Source: Actinomycetes bacterium (GTDB lineage Bacteria > Actinomycetota > Actinomycetes > Actinomycetales > Microbacteriaceae). From it: a DNA stretch of 64,000 nt. The position numbers and the translations under genes were made by a program. The notes beneath the pieces are model-generated. The model was not told the DNA's origin and ran no database searches. It saw nothing but the letters and a program-made list of their open reading frames with translations. The stretch is taken from assembly GCA_023436775.1 (NCBI GenBank), contig JAEZHW010000036.1:1-64000 (forward strand), given 5' to 3'. This document shows positions 8,679-17,159 of this stretch, piece after piece. The stretch's first letter is position 1. The number at the start of each line of letters is the position of its first letter.

Positions 8679-9482
8679 GTGGCTTCCCCCCGCCGCCTGA
8701 TTGCCCTCGACATTGACGGCACGCTCGTCAATGAGTTCGGTCACGCCTCCCCGCAGGTCCGCGAGGCCGTGCGCGACGCGATCGAGGCTGGACACGAAGT
8801 GATGCTGGCCACTGGGCGCTCCCCCTCGCAAACCTTCCCGGTTGCGGCGATGCTCGGCCTGCAGTCGAAGTACCTGGTCTGCTCGAACGGGGCCATGGTC
8901 TACGAGGCTGACCCGGTGGCCGTCGACGGCTACTCGCCGGTGCGGGTCGAGACCTTCGATCCCTCGGTCCTGATCGACGCCGTCGAACAGCGCCTCACCG
9001 AGCACGCCTTCGCGGTCGAGGACGAGGACGGCATCATGCACCACACCGCCGGCTTCCCCGAGCAGGCGGCTCGCGGCGTGCTGACCGAGACCGCACGGCT
9101 GCGCGAACTCACCGCGACCCGACTGGTCGTGGTCTCGCACGGTGAGCGAATGGACGACATGCTTGCCGTCGCCGCCGAGAACGGGCTGCACCGCTCGCAC
9201 TACAGCGTTGGCCTGTGGTCCTGGCTCGACATCGCGCCGCGCGGGGTGAACAAGGCCACCGCGCTGGAATGGGTGCGCCAGCAACTGGATGTGCCGCGCG
9301 AGTCGATCATCGCGATCGGTGACGGCGAGAATGACATCGAAATGCTCGAGTATGCCGCCGGCGGTGGCGGACTTGGCGTGGCCATGGGCCACTGCGCGCC
9401 CGAGGTCGCCGAGGTCGCGAATGAGCAGACCGGTCTGGTCGAGGATGGCGTCGCGCAGATCCTGCGGAAGTACGCCGAATAG
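8679..9482 (+). CDS. HAD-superfamily phosphatase, Cof/YidA type
   Basis: Cytoplasmic phosphatase of 267 aa with HAD motif I ALDIDGTLV (Asp11, Asp13), motif II ATGRSP, and motif III/IV GDGENDIEML near the C-terminus; the C2B cap lies between II and III. Substrates of this subfamily are sugar phosphates, flavin or PLP precursors and cannot be assigned here. The GTG start is 5 bases after the serS stop, with no good ribosome site, implying translational coupling. Confidence 0.88.
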   Translation: MASPRRLIALDIDGTLVNEFGHASPQVREAVRDAIEAGHEVMLATGRSPSQTFPVAAMLGLQSKYLVCSNGAMVYEADPVAVDGYSPVRVETFDPSVLIDAVEQRLTEHAFAVEDEDGIMHHTAGFPEQAARGVLTETARLRELTATRLVVVSHGERMDDMLAVAAENGLHRSHYSVGLWSWLDIAPRGVNKATALEWVRQQLDVPRESIIAIGDGENDIEMLEYAAGGGGLGVAMGHCAPEVAEVANEQTGLVEDGVAQILRKYAE

Positions 9483-9548
9483 GCTCGAGCCGCCCCGTCG
9501 GCACCGCGCGCGAGGGCCGCACCGCTCCGGTCTGGATGCGATCGCGGC

Positions 9549-10736
9549 CTAGGTGCCGCCTCCGGGGTTCCCGACCGAGCAGGTGACGTCGGTCGCCAGC
9601 TGCCCCTTGATGCTGGCCGGCAACTGGACCGTGCCCTTCGTGTTGCGGTCGCCCTGGTCCTTCACGGTCGAGCCCGGGCCAGTGTTGCCCTTCTGCGGCA
9701 CGACCTTCTTTCCCTTCTTCAGCGCGTCAAAGAGCGCCTTCGCGTCGGCCTCCACCGGCAGCACCTTGTTCTTGAACTCACCCGTGCCATAGCGGTTCGG
9801 GTAGCTCAGGAACACGACCCGGTCCATGTCGACCTTGGCGAGGATGCGCACCAGGGCGATGAGGGTGTCTACGTTGGCCAGCGAGCTGGACAGGGTCATG
9901 TTGCGGGTGGCCGCCTCGGCGAGGCTGTACATGCGACCGATATCGGTCAGCGTTTCGTCGCTCTTCACCTTGCGCACCAGCGAGGACAGGTAGGTCTGCT
10001 GCGTGCTCACGCGGCCCAGGTCGGAGCCGTCTCCGACGCCGTAGCGCACGCGGAGGTACGCCAGCGCGGTCGGGCCCTGGATAACGTGCTTACCGACCTT
10101 CAGCTTGAGGCGCTTGCCCTTGCCGACTCGAGCGTACTTGTCCTCGATCGGCTTGCCGGACACGCATACCTCGACGCCGCCGACGGCGTTCGACATCTCG
10201 ATCACGCCACCGAAGGTGATCGTGGCCGCGTAGGGGATCTTCATGCCGGTCAGCGACTCGATGGTCTTCACCACGCACTTGAGTCCACCGCGGGACCAGG
10301 CCACGTTGATCGGCGCGGTCCAGCCAAGCTGGTCGCAGTTTGGCTGCGGGATCACCAGGTCACGCGGGAAGGTGATCGCGTAAATGCTTTGCTGGTCTTC
10401 CGAGATGTGAACCAACATGTTCACGTCATTCAGAATGCTGTCCGCGCGGCTGGCGAACTGGGTACCGGTGTCTTTCCGGCTATCGATGCCCACGATGAGG
10501 ATGTTGGTACCACCCTCGATCGCGCCAATCTGCGGCGGCACCTCGCCCGGCTCGCCGATGTCGACGGTTTCGGTGTTGGTGACCAGTCCGTTCACGACAT
10601 ACACGGCGGCGGAAACGCCCGTGGCCAGGGCAACGACCAGGACCGAGGCGATGAAGGCACCGATGCGACCCCACGGGCCACGCGGCCGGACACGACTGTG
10701 CCGTGGAACCAGGACCTCGTCCGTACCCTTCGCCAT
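9549..10736 (-). CDS. LytR-CpsA-Psr family cell-wall polymer ligase
   Basis: Type II membrane protein of 395 aa predicted to transfer undecaprenyl-linked glycopolymers to peptidoglycan. A basic cytoplasmic N-terminus is followed by one membrane helix (about residues 26-48) and an extracellular LCP domain with NILIVGIDSR, the Arg/Asp pair in ASRADSI, ITFPRDLVI and ALAYLRVRY, residues that hold the pyrophosphate and polyprenyl tail. The C-terminus is low-complexity and Gly/Thr/Lys-rich. Start ATG at 10736. Convergent with the HAD gene. Confidence 0.92.
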   Translation of the reverse strand: MAKGTDEVLVPRHSRVRPRGPWGRIGAFIASVLVVALATGVSAAVYVVNGLVTNTETVDIGEPGEVPPQIGAIEGGTNILIVGIDSRKDTGTQFASRADSILNDVNMLVHISEDQQSIYAITFPRDLVIPQPNCDQLGWTAPINVAWSRGGLKCVVKTIESLTGMKIPYAATITFGGVIEMSNAVGGVEVCVSGKPIEDKYARVGKGKRLKLKVGKHVIQGPTALAYLRVRYGVGDGSDLGRVSTQQTYLSSLVRKVKSDETLTDIGRMYSLAEAATRNMTLSSSLANVDTLIALVRILAKVDMDRVVFLSYPNRYGTGEFKNKVLPVEADAKALFDALKKGKKVVPQKGNTGPGSTVKDQGDRNTKGTVQLPASIKGQLATDVTCSVGNPGGGT

Positions 10737-10844
10737 CGCTTGCCCAATCAGTTCATCTCATTCCCACGCAGAGCGGGACCGCAGTCACCGTATGAACGGT
10801 GACTATGTCTCGCCTGTGAGCGTGTGGGAATTCCCCCATCGCTG

Positions 10845-10929
10845 CGGAGGGCGTGGGATTCGAACCCACGAGACATTTCTGCCCACCAGTTTTCAAGACT
10901 GGCTCCATCGGCCGCTCGGACAGCCCTCC
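10845..10929 (-). tRNA. tRNA-Ser (anticodon UGA)
   Basis: On the minus strand GGAGGGC at 10929 pairs with GCCCTCC at 10852-10846. The anticodon stem CCAGT/ACTGG encloses loop CTTGAAA, giving anticodon TGA; T-arm GTGGGTTCGAATCCCAC and a long variable arm are present, as expected for Ser. CCA is not encoded. A TAGACT -10-like box lies upstream at 10966-10961. Confidence 0.95.
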
Positions 10930-10931
10930 CT

Positions 10932-10950
10932 GCTTGACCCCAGGGGTCAA
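10932..10950. repeat. Inverted repeat before tRNA-Ser(UGA)
   Basis: CTTGACCCC and GGGGTCAAG face each other around a single base. The repeat lies between the predicted transcription start and the tRNA, so it would form a stem in the 5' precursor. Role unknown. Confidence 0.45.
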
Positions 10951-11015
10951 GTCGGCCACCAGTCTAGCCGCGGTGCGCACGGCGGCGCATTTCCGGCTAT
11001 GATGTTCGAGTGCCT

Positions 11016-11104
11016 GGAGACGTCGCATAGTCAGGCCTAGTGCACCACCCTGCTAAGGTGGAGTCCCCGTAAGGGGACCGAGGGTTCAAATCCCTCCGTC
11101 TCCG
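11016..11104 (+). tRNA. tRNA-Ser (anticodon GCU)
   Basis: Acceptor arms GGAGACG/CGTCTCC, anticodon stem CCACC/GGTGG around loop CTGCTAA (anticodon GCT), variable arm GTCCCCGTAAGGGGAC, and T-arm GAGGGTTCAAATCCCTC. The 89-nt length fits class II tRNA-Ser. TATGAT at 10998-11003 is a good -10 box. Confidence 0.96.
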
Positions 11105-11155
11105 CTCTGACAAATACCCTGGTATTATGGTCAGGTTGCCCCACCTTGGGGCGCT

Positions 11156-11228
11156 GCGCCCGTAGCTCAATGGATAGAGCATCTGACTACGGATCAGAAG
11201 GTTGGGGGTTCGAGTCCCTCCGGGCGCG
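11156..11228 (+). tRNA. tRNA-Arg (anticodon ACG)
   Basis: Acceptor GCGCCCG/CGGGCGC; anticodon stem TCTGA/TCAGA around CTACGGA, giving ACG, whose A34 is deaminated to inosine by TadA (encoded 3 kb downstream at 14062). T-arm GGGGGTTCGAGTCCCTC. Length 73 nt. Confidence 0.96.
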
Positions 11229-11235
11229 CATCAAG

Positions 11236-11269
11236 CGAGTGGCCAGTCACAACAGTGACTGGCCACTCG
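11236..11269. terminator. Bidirectional terminator hairpin
   Basis: A perfect 15-bp stem, CGAGTGGCCAGTCAC at 11236-11250 with its complement at 11255-11269 and loop AACA. It lies between tRNA-Arg (plus) and the end of the minus-strand membrane protein gene, so it can serve both. Confidence 0.75.
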
Positions 11270-11291
11270 GCGTTTGTGCGTGTTCCGGGCG

Positions 11292-12170
11292 CTAGCGCTT
11301 CGGCGGGCGGAAGCGGTCGAGGTCGCCGTCGTCGATCTGCTCCAGCTTGGGGGCCGGCGGTGCGGCCTGGTTCGCATCCGCTGCGGGCTGCGCCTCGGCT
11401 GGGGAGGATCCGGGCGGGGGCAGCGTGGGCAGGGTGGCCAGTGGCTGGCGACGCGACGGCAGCGCTGGGAACACCTGCTTGGCATCGGCCTCGAGTGCCT
11501 GCGCCTGCGCCTTGGCTTCGGCGACGACGCGCTCCGCCTCACGTCGCTCCTCCTTGCGCCGCGCTCGCTCCGAGACACTGTCGAGCGCCCAGTACAGGCG
11601 GAACGGCGCGACCAGCACCGCGTACGCCAACACCGCAATGCCCGACATGAAGATGGTCGCCAGCAGGTAGAGCGGGATGGCGCTGGTCCATACCGGCCCC
11701 ATGTCGCCGTCATACCAGTAGTGCCAGCCGCTGGCGGTGCGGATCGTGCCGATTCCGTCGCCATAGGGAACGAGCGCGATCAGCATCGCGACGAAGTTCA
11801 CCACGCTCGCGTAGCCCAGGGCCCCGTAGCCGTGCTTGAACAATGCCTCATACGACCACCGCCGCTTGTGGCCAATGCTGTGCCACACCATCAACCACAG
11901 CGAGACCAGCGAGGGGGCGAGCCCGAAACCCAGGATCCAGGGGTTCTCATCGCCGACCGTATACCCGTATTCGTCCTTGGCTACGCCGAGCTGGATCGAG
12001 GAATACCACTGCAGCCAGGCGCCAATGCCGAGCACAATCCAGACGTCGAACGTGAAGAGTTTCGGCAACCCCGATGCTGCAGCGGTCTGTAGCCGAGCGT
12101 CCCTCTTGGGCTCCCGTCGCCCCGCGGCCTTCCTCTGCCCCTGCTGGGACTTCGCCCGTGACTCACTCAT
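11292..12170 (-). CDS. Conserved membrane protein, function unknown
   Basis: 292 aa. A Lys/Arg/Gln-rich N-terminus of about 35 residues is followed by four or five hydrophobic segments starting at FTFDVWIVLGIGAWLQW, then a Glu/Ala/Arg-rich coiled coil (about 195-245) and a Pro/Ala-rich C-terminus ending in basic residues. I do not recognise the family. The ATG at 12170 overlaps the stop of the upstream MarR gene by 4 nt, so the two are translationally coupled and the MarR protein may regulate this gene. Confidence 0.8.
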   Translation of the reverse strand: MSESRAKSQQGQRKAAGRREPKRDARLQTAAASGLPKLFTFDVWIVLGIGAWLQWYSSIQLGVAKDEYGYTVGDENPWILGFGLAPSLVSLWLMVWHSIGHKRRWSYEALFKHGYGALGYASVVNFVAMLIALVPYGDGIGTIRTASGWHYWYDGDMGPVWTSAIPLYLLATIFMSGIAVLAYAVLVAPFRLYWALDSVSERARRKEERREAERVVAEAKAQAQALEADAKQVFPALPSRRQPLATLPTLPPPGSSPAEAQPAADANQAAPPAPKLEQIDDGDLDRFRPPKR

Positions 12171-12670
12171 GCGGTGGCATCCTCATCCGCATCCCGCTCG
12201 GCAGCCTCGGCCGCCGCAGAGAGCCGCGTGGTGAGTTCATGCAGGGTGCGCAGCTCGTCCGGGTTCAGCGCGCCACCGACCAGGTCGGTGATGGACTGAC
12301 TGTGCCGCAGCGACACGCGCCGGTACACGTCCCGGCCGTGCTCGGTCATCTCCAACACGACACCTCGCCGGTCCACCTCGTTCGGCTGCTTCACCAGCAG
12401 GCCGCGCTCGACCATACGGTCGACGAGGCGCGAGACACTGGGCTGGCTAATCAGCAACCGCTCGGTCAAATCGCGCAGCAATGCCGTGCCGCCCGCCTCG
12501 GAAAGGTTGAAGAGCAGGTCGTATTCGTTCAGGGTGACCACGCCGTCGGTGAAGTCGCGCTGCAGTCGGCTCAGGATCTTCACCTGGCTGCGAAAGAGGG
12601 TCTCCCATGCGGTGACGGCCGTCACTGCGCCGCGCGTTGCCGCCGACTCGTGATCCTGCTGCCTCGTCAC
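12167..12670 (-). CDS. MarR-family transcriptional regulator
   Basis: Winged-helix DNA-binding protein of 167 aa. The core runs from LNEYDLLFNLSEAGG through the recognition helix (LLISQPSVSRLVDRMVERG) to the wing (VDRRGVVLEMTEHGR). The GTG start at 12670 has GGGGAGG upstream. It is first in an operon with a membrane protein. No operator palindrome was obvious in the 280 bases upstream. Ligand unknown. Confidence 0.9.
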   Translation of the reverse strand: MTRQQDHESAATRGAVTAVTAWETLFRSQVKILSRLQRDFTDGVVTLNEYDLLFNLSEAGGTALLRDLTERLLISQPSVSRLVDRMVERGLLVKQPNEVDRRGVVLEMTEHGRDVYRRVSLRHSQSITDLVGGALNPDELRTLHELTTRLSAAAEAAERDADEDATA

Positions 12671-12927
12671 TGTGGTCCTCCCCTGCGTCTTGGGGATCAG
12701 AATACCCGCCCCGTCGCGAGCGGGCGGCTATGGTCACACTGAGTCAGAAATGAGAGGAGGGGCCGGAGACGACTTCGCCATCCGACCCCTCTTCCCGCAC
12801 CAAGAGTGTCCTGCAATCACATTCCGCGTCCGCTGCCACAGCAAACAACTAACGCTCTTTGACTATATAACGATTCGGTAACGCGCGCCACTCGGCGCAA
12901 GAAATTCCCGCCGAGAGTTTCCTGAGA

Positions 12928-12954
12928 GCCCGCGACCACCCTCCGGGTGCGGGC
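12928..12954 (-). terminator. Terminator hairpin of the winged-helix regulator gene
   Basis: GCCCGC at 12928-12933 and GCGGGC at 12949-12954 enclose an inner ACCC/GGGT pairing. It starts 3 bases past the stop codon on the minus strand. Confidence 0.6.
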
Positions 12955-12956
12955 GC

Positions 12957-13745
12957 TTAGAACACGTCCGGACTCGGCGTGCTGGCGTAGCGAATCGACA
13001 CGTCCGCGTGGCGGTCGAAACGGTAGCCGGCACCGCGCACCGTGCGCACGATGTCCTCGTAGCCAGCGAGCTTGGCGCGCAGGCGACGAATGTGGACGTC
13101 GATGGTGCGCTCGTTCGGCGCCTCGTCATCGTCCGAGGCCCAGAGGGTCTCGATGAGTTCCTGCCGCTCGATCGTGCGCCCCTCGCGCAGCACGAGGAAC
13201 TGGAGCAGTTCGAACTCCTTGTAGGTGAGTCCGACGTTCTCGCCCTCGATGGTGACGCGCTTGCGGGTGATGTCGATCACCACGCCCGGCAGGTGTTGCG
13301 GCTCGGGGGTGGCCTGCTTCTTGCGCTCGGCCACCGCGGTGGGGTCGTTCAGGGCGAGGCGGACCACATCCACATCGCGCCCGCCAGCACCGGCCGGCGC
13401 CAGCGCGACCGCGGCGTAACTCTCGGCACTCGGGGCGATCTCTGCCAGTCGCTCCTTCAACGCCTCAACAATTTGGCTGAGGCGGACACCGTCCTGCAGG
13501 GCCTTCGCCTCGTCGATACCGACGTAGAGTACGAAGCCGCGCGCTTCGGTACCGCCGGGGGCGGTCGGTCCGCCCGGGCGCTCCCGGGCCGGAACCGGCT
13601 CACCCGGTCGCGGGCGCGCGACACCGGGGAGTGCGCCGCCGATGCGGCGGGCCGGGCTCCCGGCGGTGACGCCCGCAGCCGAACCGGGAACAATGCCGGC
13701 GGGAGTGATGATGCGGTGCTGTCGCTGAGTCTGGGTGATCGTCAT
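12957..13745 (-). CDS. Orphan winged-helix response regulator (OmpR/PhoB-type DNA-binding domain)
   Basis: 262 aa. The C-terminal 100 residues form an OmpR/PhoB-type effector domain (GLTYKEFELLQFLV, ERTIDVHIRRLRAKL, VRTVRGAGYRF). The N-terminal half is Pro/Gly/Ala-rich and then a short domain starting GFVLYVGIDEAKAL, without the Asp-containing receiver core, so phosphorylation by a kinase is not expected. I prefer the ATG at 13745 over the one at 13877: in the 44 codons between them only about half of third positions are G/C, unlike the rest of the gene. No kinase gene is adjacent. A terminator follows at 12928-12954. Confidence 0.82.
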   Translation of the reverse strand: MTITQTQRQHRIITPAGIVPGSAAGVTAGSPARRIGGALPGVARPRPGEPVPARERPGGPTAPGGTEARGFVLYVGIDEAKALQDGVRLSQIVEALKERLAEIAPSAESYAAVALAPAGAGGRDVDVVRLALNDPTAVAERKKQATPEPQHLPGVVIDITRKRVTIEGENVGLTYKEFELLQFLVLREGRTIERQELIETLWASDDDEAPNERTIDVHIRRLRAKLAGYEDIVRTVRGAGYRFDRHADVSIRYASTPSPDVF

Positions 13746-14061
13746 TGGATCGCTGCCTTGAAGTGTCGAAGAAGCCCGAGCAGGGCCGCCCTCGCGGGGC
13801 GTGAGAGAAGGGGTGCCGCCAGAATCTGGCGTTGAAGCGTCGACTTGCGGTTCAGGTCCCTGAGCGTCACTGGTCATTCGCCGGACTGCTCTATCCGTGG
13901 CTTAGCGGCACATTCGACACATGCCGAGTTCGCGACGACACATCATGCCAGCGCCAAGGCGGGCGCCAGCAGAGGTCGGAAGGGACGCGAACTCAATCAT
14001 GCGTACCAGTATCCTGGAGCCGTCTGGCACCGTCAAGCCGGACACAGCCTCAGGAGAGCCC
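13746..14061. other. Divergent intergenic region, wHTH regulator / tadA
   Basis: These 316 bases separate two divergent genes. Both flanking frames remain open here but lack the third-position G/C bias of real genes. TATCCT at 14010-14015 is a plausible -10 for tadA, and GGATAGAGCAG near 13890 (minus strand) for the regulator. No RNA gene or repeat was seen. Confidence 0.5.
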
Positions 14062-14529
14062 ATGTCCAGCCTCAACTCAGACACTGCCGAGCAGTGGATG
14101 CGGCTCGCACTCGCTGAGGCACGGACCGCCGCCGAGGCTGGCGAGATCCCGGTCGGGGCCGTCGTCATTGGTCACGACGGTGCCGTGATCGGCGTTGGTC
14201 GCAATGACCGCGAGCGCACCGCCGACCCCACCGCGCACGCCGAGATCGTGGCGCTGCGGCAAGCTGCGGCGCATACCGGCAACTGGAATCTCGCCGAGTG
14301 CACGCTCGTGGTCACGCTCGAACCCTGCGCCATGTGCGCCGGCACCATTTTGGCCGCGCATGTCGGCCGGCTGGTCTATGGCGCGTGGGATGAGAAGGCT
14401 GGCGCGGTCGGCTCGGTGTACGACCTGATCCGCGACCGTCGCCTACCGCAGCGTTGCGAAGTGCACGCTGGCGTGCTCGGCGACGAGGCCGTCGGCTTGC
14501 TGCAGCAGTTCTTCCGCGAGCGCCGCTAG
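14062..14529 (+). CDS. tadA: tRNA-specific adenosine deaminase
   Basis: Deaminates A34 to inosine in tRNA-Arg(ACG), encoded at 11156 in this window; 155 aa, typical length. Zinc and catalytic residues are visible as HAE (His59, Glu61) and PCAMC (Cys89, Cys92). The ATG at 14062 has AGGAGA upstream, whereas the open frame before it lacks coding bias. Its 3' end overlaps that of the CDF transporter gene by 4 bp. Confidence 0.95.
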   Translation: MSSLNSDTAEQWMRLALAEARTAAEAGEIPVGAVVIGHDGAVIGVGRNDRERTADPTAHAEIVALRQAAAHTGNWNLAECTLVVTLEPCAMCAGTILAAHVGRLVYGAWDEKAGAVGSVYDLIRDRRLPQRCEVHAGVLGDEAVGLLQQFFRERR

Positions 14530-15491
14530 TCCATCGCGCGGATCACGATGGCCTCGGTGTCCGGGGCCAGGGCCTCGGGGTTCCGCCACCGATCGGGCTC
14601 AATGTAAATGATGTGCTGCGCCGCGGGCACTGCCGCGCGAATGCGCTGCTCCACGGAATTGATGACCTGCGTAATTTCGTCGAGGCGCGGGTCACCACTC
14701 AGCGAGATCTTGGCCGCGACCAGCAGTTCGTCCGGTCCCAGGTAGAGCGTCTTCACGTGGATGAGGCGGTCGATCTCCGGTGCGGAATCGATCGCGGCCT
14801 TGATCTTGGCCAGGTGTTCCGGCGTGGCGCCCTCGCCGACGAGCAGGCTCTTCGTCTCGACACCGAGCACGATTGCCACCAGGACCAGCAGGACGCCGAT
14901 GAACAGCGTGCCGATCGCATCCCACACCGGGTTGCCGGTGGCGACCGTCAGCGTGACGCCGAGGAAGGCAAAGACTAGACCGAGCAGCGCGGCAATGTCC
15001 TCCAGCAGAATCACCGGCAATTCCGGCGACTTGGCGCGGCGAACGAACGAGACCCAGCCCTCTTTTCCACGAACCAGGTTCGCTTCCCGGACCGCGGTGC
15101 GCAGCGAGAAGCTCTCGAGCGCGATGGCCACCGTCAGCACCGCGATCGGAACCCAGGGCATGGTCAACTCGTGTGGGTGCGTGAGTTTGTCCACCGCCTC
15201 GTAGATCGAGAACACACCGCCGATCGAGAACAGGATGATGGCGACTACGAAGGCGTAGACGTAGCGTTCGCGACCATAGCCGAAGGGATGCTCCTCATCG
15301 GATTGGCGCTTGGCGCGCTTGCCGCCCAGGAGCAGGAGCAGCTGGTTCGAGGAGTCCGCGACGGAGTGGACCGCCTCGGCGAGCATGGAGGCCGAGCCCG
15401 AGATGAGCCACGCGATGAACTTCGACAACGCGATACCGGCGTTGGCCAACAGTGCCGCCAGGATTGCCTTGGTCCCGTGCGATGCGCTCAT
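14526..15491 (-). CDS. Cation diffusion facilitator transporter (ZnT9-like)
   Basis: Membrane exporter of divalent metal ions, 321 aa, with about six membrane segments and a C-terminal cytoplasmic domain. Metal site A in TM2 is HSVADSSNQ (His42, Asp46). TM5 reads LPVILLEDIAALLG, with Glu-Asp in place of the usual HxxxD, a pattern of the SLC30A9-like branch, so the metal may not be zinc. Start ATG at 15491 has AAGGGG 9 nt upstream; the longer frame runs into the divergent proC promoter. Confidence 0.88.
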   Translation of the reverse strand: MSASHGTKAILAALLANAGIALSKFIAWLISGSASMLAEAVHSVADSSNQLLLLLGGKRAKRQSDEEHPFGYGRERYVYAFVVAIILFSIGGVFSIYEAVDKLTHPHELTMPWVPIAVLTVAIALESFSLRTAVREANLVRGKEGWVSFVRRAKSPELPVILLEDIAALLGLVFAFLGVTLTVATGNPVWDAIGTLFIGVLLVLVAIVLGVETKSLLVGEGATPEHLAKIKAAIDSAPEIDRLIHVKTLYLGPDELLVAAKISLSGDPRLDEITQVINSVEQRIRAAVPAAQHIIYIEPDRWRNPEALAPDTEAIVIRAMD

Positions 15492-15565
15492 CCGTGGATC
15501 CCCTTCCGTTCGCCAACTGGGCCCGATTCTACGGCGCTTCCCAGGTGCCGCCATAGGATGAAACC

Positions 15566-16435
15566 GTGAACGAGCCGACTGCCGCTGCACCTGCCACTGC
15601 CTCCCAGCCCTTCCCGCCAGTCGCTATCCTCGGCGCGGGCAAGATCGGCCAGGCCCTGTTGCAGGGCATCCTGAACGCCGAGATTGTCGCCCCCAGCGAT
15701 ATCCGGATCACGCGTCGTTCTGACGCGGCGGCCGCCTCGCTGGCCGAGGTGTTCCACGTGCAGGCCTTCGCCGAATCGAGTGACCCGGCCGCAAACCAGA
15801 AAGCCGTTCAGGGGGCAGGCGTGGCGATCGTGGCGGTAAAGCCGGCCCAGGTCGTCGAGCTGCTCAGCAGCCTCGCTGATGACCTCGCGGACAATGTCGT
15901 CGTGATCAGCGTGGCCGCGGGGGTGAAGATCGAGACCATGGCTGCCGTGCTGCCGAAGGGAGCGACCGTGCTGCGGGCCATGCCCAACACCCCAGCGCTG
16001 ATTGGGCGAGCCGTCACCGGCCTCGCCGCCGCTCCGGACGCCAGCGCGGGCGCACTGGCCATCGGCAAGGCACTGTTCGCGACCGTCGGTGACGTCGTGG
16101 TCGTCGACGAGTCTCGCATTGACGCCCTCACCGCGATCAGCGGCTCGGGCCCCGCCTATGTGTTCAACTTCGTCGAGCACTTCCTCTCGGCCGCCCGGGC
16201 GCGCGGCTTCTCGGAGGAGGAGGCGAAGACGCTGGTGTACGGCACGGTCTCCGGTGCCGTCGAGCTGCTCGTGCACTCAGACCAGTCGCCGACCGTGCTG
16301 CGCGAGCAGGTCACCAGCCCCGGCGGCACCACCGCCGCCGCAATCAGCATCTTCGATGCCGCCGGCCTCGAAGGGATCCTGGACCGCGCAACCGCCGCTG
16401 CCGAGGCGCGCGCGGCGGAGCTCTCCGGCTCCTAG
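15566..16435 (+). CDS. proC: Pyrroline-5-carboxylate reductase
   Basis: Last step of proline synthesis, NAD(P)H-dependent; 289 aa. The Rossmann motif is AILGAGKIGQALLQG; the C-terminal dimer helices contain ISGSGPAYVFNFVEHF and VTSPGGTTAAAI, the family signature. GTG start at 15566, 6 nt after TAGGAT (15554-15559), implies a leaderless mRNA. Together with the HTH gene, bS22, HAD-IB and glutaredoxin genes that follow, the order recalls the M. tuberculosis Rv0500-Rv0508 neighbourhood. Confidence 0.95.
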   Translation: MNEPTAAAPATASQPFPPVAILGAGKIGQALLQGILNAEIVAPSDIRITRRSDAAAASLAEVFHVQAFAESSDPAANQKAVQGAGVAIVAVKPAQVVELLSSLADDLADNVVVISVAAGVKIETMAAVLPKGATVLRAMPNTPALIGRAVTGLAAAPDASAGALAIGKALFATVGDVVVVDESRIDALTAISGSGPAYVFNFVEHFLSAARARGFSEEEAKTLVYGTVSGAVELLVHSDQSPTVLREQVTSPGGTTAAAISIFDAAGLEGILDRATAAAEARAAELSGS

Positions 16436-16487
16436 CGCCGCACTCCGGCGAACCGGCCTGTCACCGTGGCGGGCCAGGCGCCGCGAA

Positions 16488-17159
16488 CTACTCGCCGAGC
16501 GCTGCGAACCGCTCTAGGTCTGCTTCCTTGCCCGCGACGATGATGAGGTCGCGGCCGGTGACCACGGTCTTTTCGGTGGCATAGGTGAAGGGCTTGCCCG
16601 GCGACTTCACACCCACCACGGTGACGTTGTACTTCGTGCGTACACCGGACTCGGTGAGGTTCAGGCCCCGGATCGGCTTCGGCGGGTACATCTTGGCCAG
16701 CACGAAGTTGTCATCGAAGGCGATGAAGTCGAGCATCCGGCCGCTCACCAGGTGCGCCACGCGCTCACCGGCTTCGGTCTCGGGGTAGATCACGTGGTGC
16801 GCACCGATGCGCGAGAGAATCTTGCCGTGCGACTGGCTGATTGCCTTCGCCCAAATCTGCGGGACTTTCAGGTCCACCAGGTTCGCGGTGATCATCACGC
16901 TCGCCTCAATGGAGGAGCCGACCGCGACGACCGCGATCGGGAAGTCGCCGGCACCGATCTGCTGCAAGGCATCGATGTTGCGGGCATCCGCCTCGACGGC
17001 GTGGGTGATTCGTTCCGCCCACTTCTGCACCAGCAGCGGGTCGGTGTCGACCGCGAGCACTTCGCGGTGCTGGCGTTCCAGCTGGCCCGCGGTGGCCGCA
17101 CCGAAGCGGCCGAGACCGATCACCAGGACCGGGGCGTCATGACGAATGCGTTCAACCAA
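16488..17159 (-). CDS. trkA: Potassium-uptake regulatory subunit (TrkA/KtrA, RCK domains)
   Basis: Cytoplasmic gating subunit of the K+ channel-like transporter encoded upstream; 223 aa, the size of single-unit KtrA proteins. The N-terminal RCK domain has the nucleotide motif VLVIGLGRFGAAT and acidic strand end AVDTDP; the C-terminal RCK_C domain ends the protein. The TTG at 17159 is the likeliest start: GAAAGG lies upstream and it overlaps the trkH stop by 8 nt, so translation is coupled. Confidence 0.9.
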   Translation of the reverse strand: MVERIRHDAPVLVIGLGRFGAATAGQLERQHREVLAVDTDPLLVQKWAERITHAVEADARNIDALQQIGAGDFPIAVVAVGSSIEASVMITANLVDLKVPQIWAKAISQSHGKILSRIGAHHVIYPETEAGERVAHLVSGRMLDFIAFDDNFVLAKMYPPKPIRGLNLTESGVRTKYNVTVVGVKSPGKPFTYATEKTVVTGRDLIIVAGKEADLERFAALGE

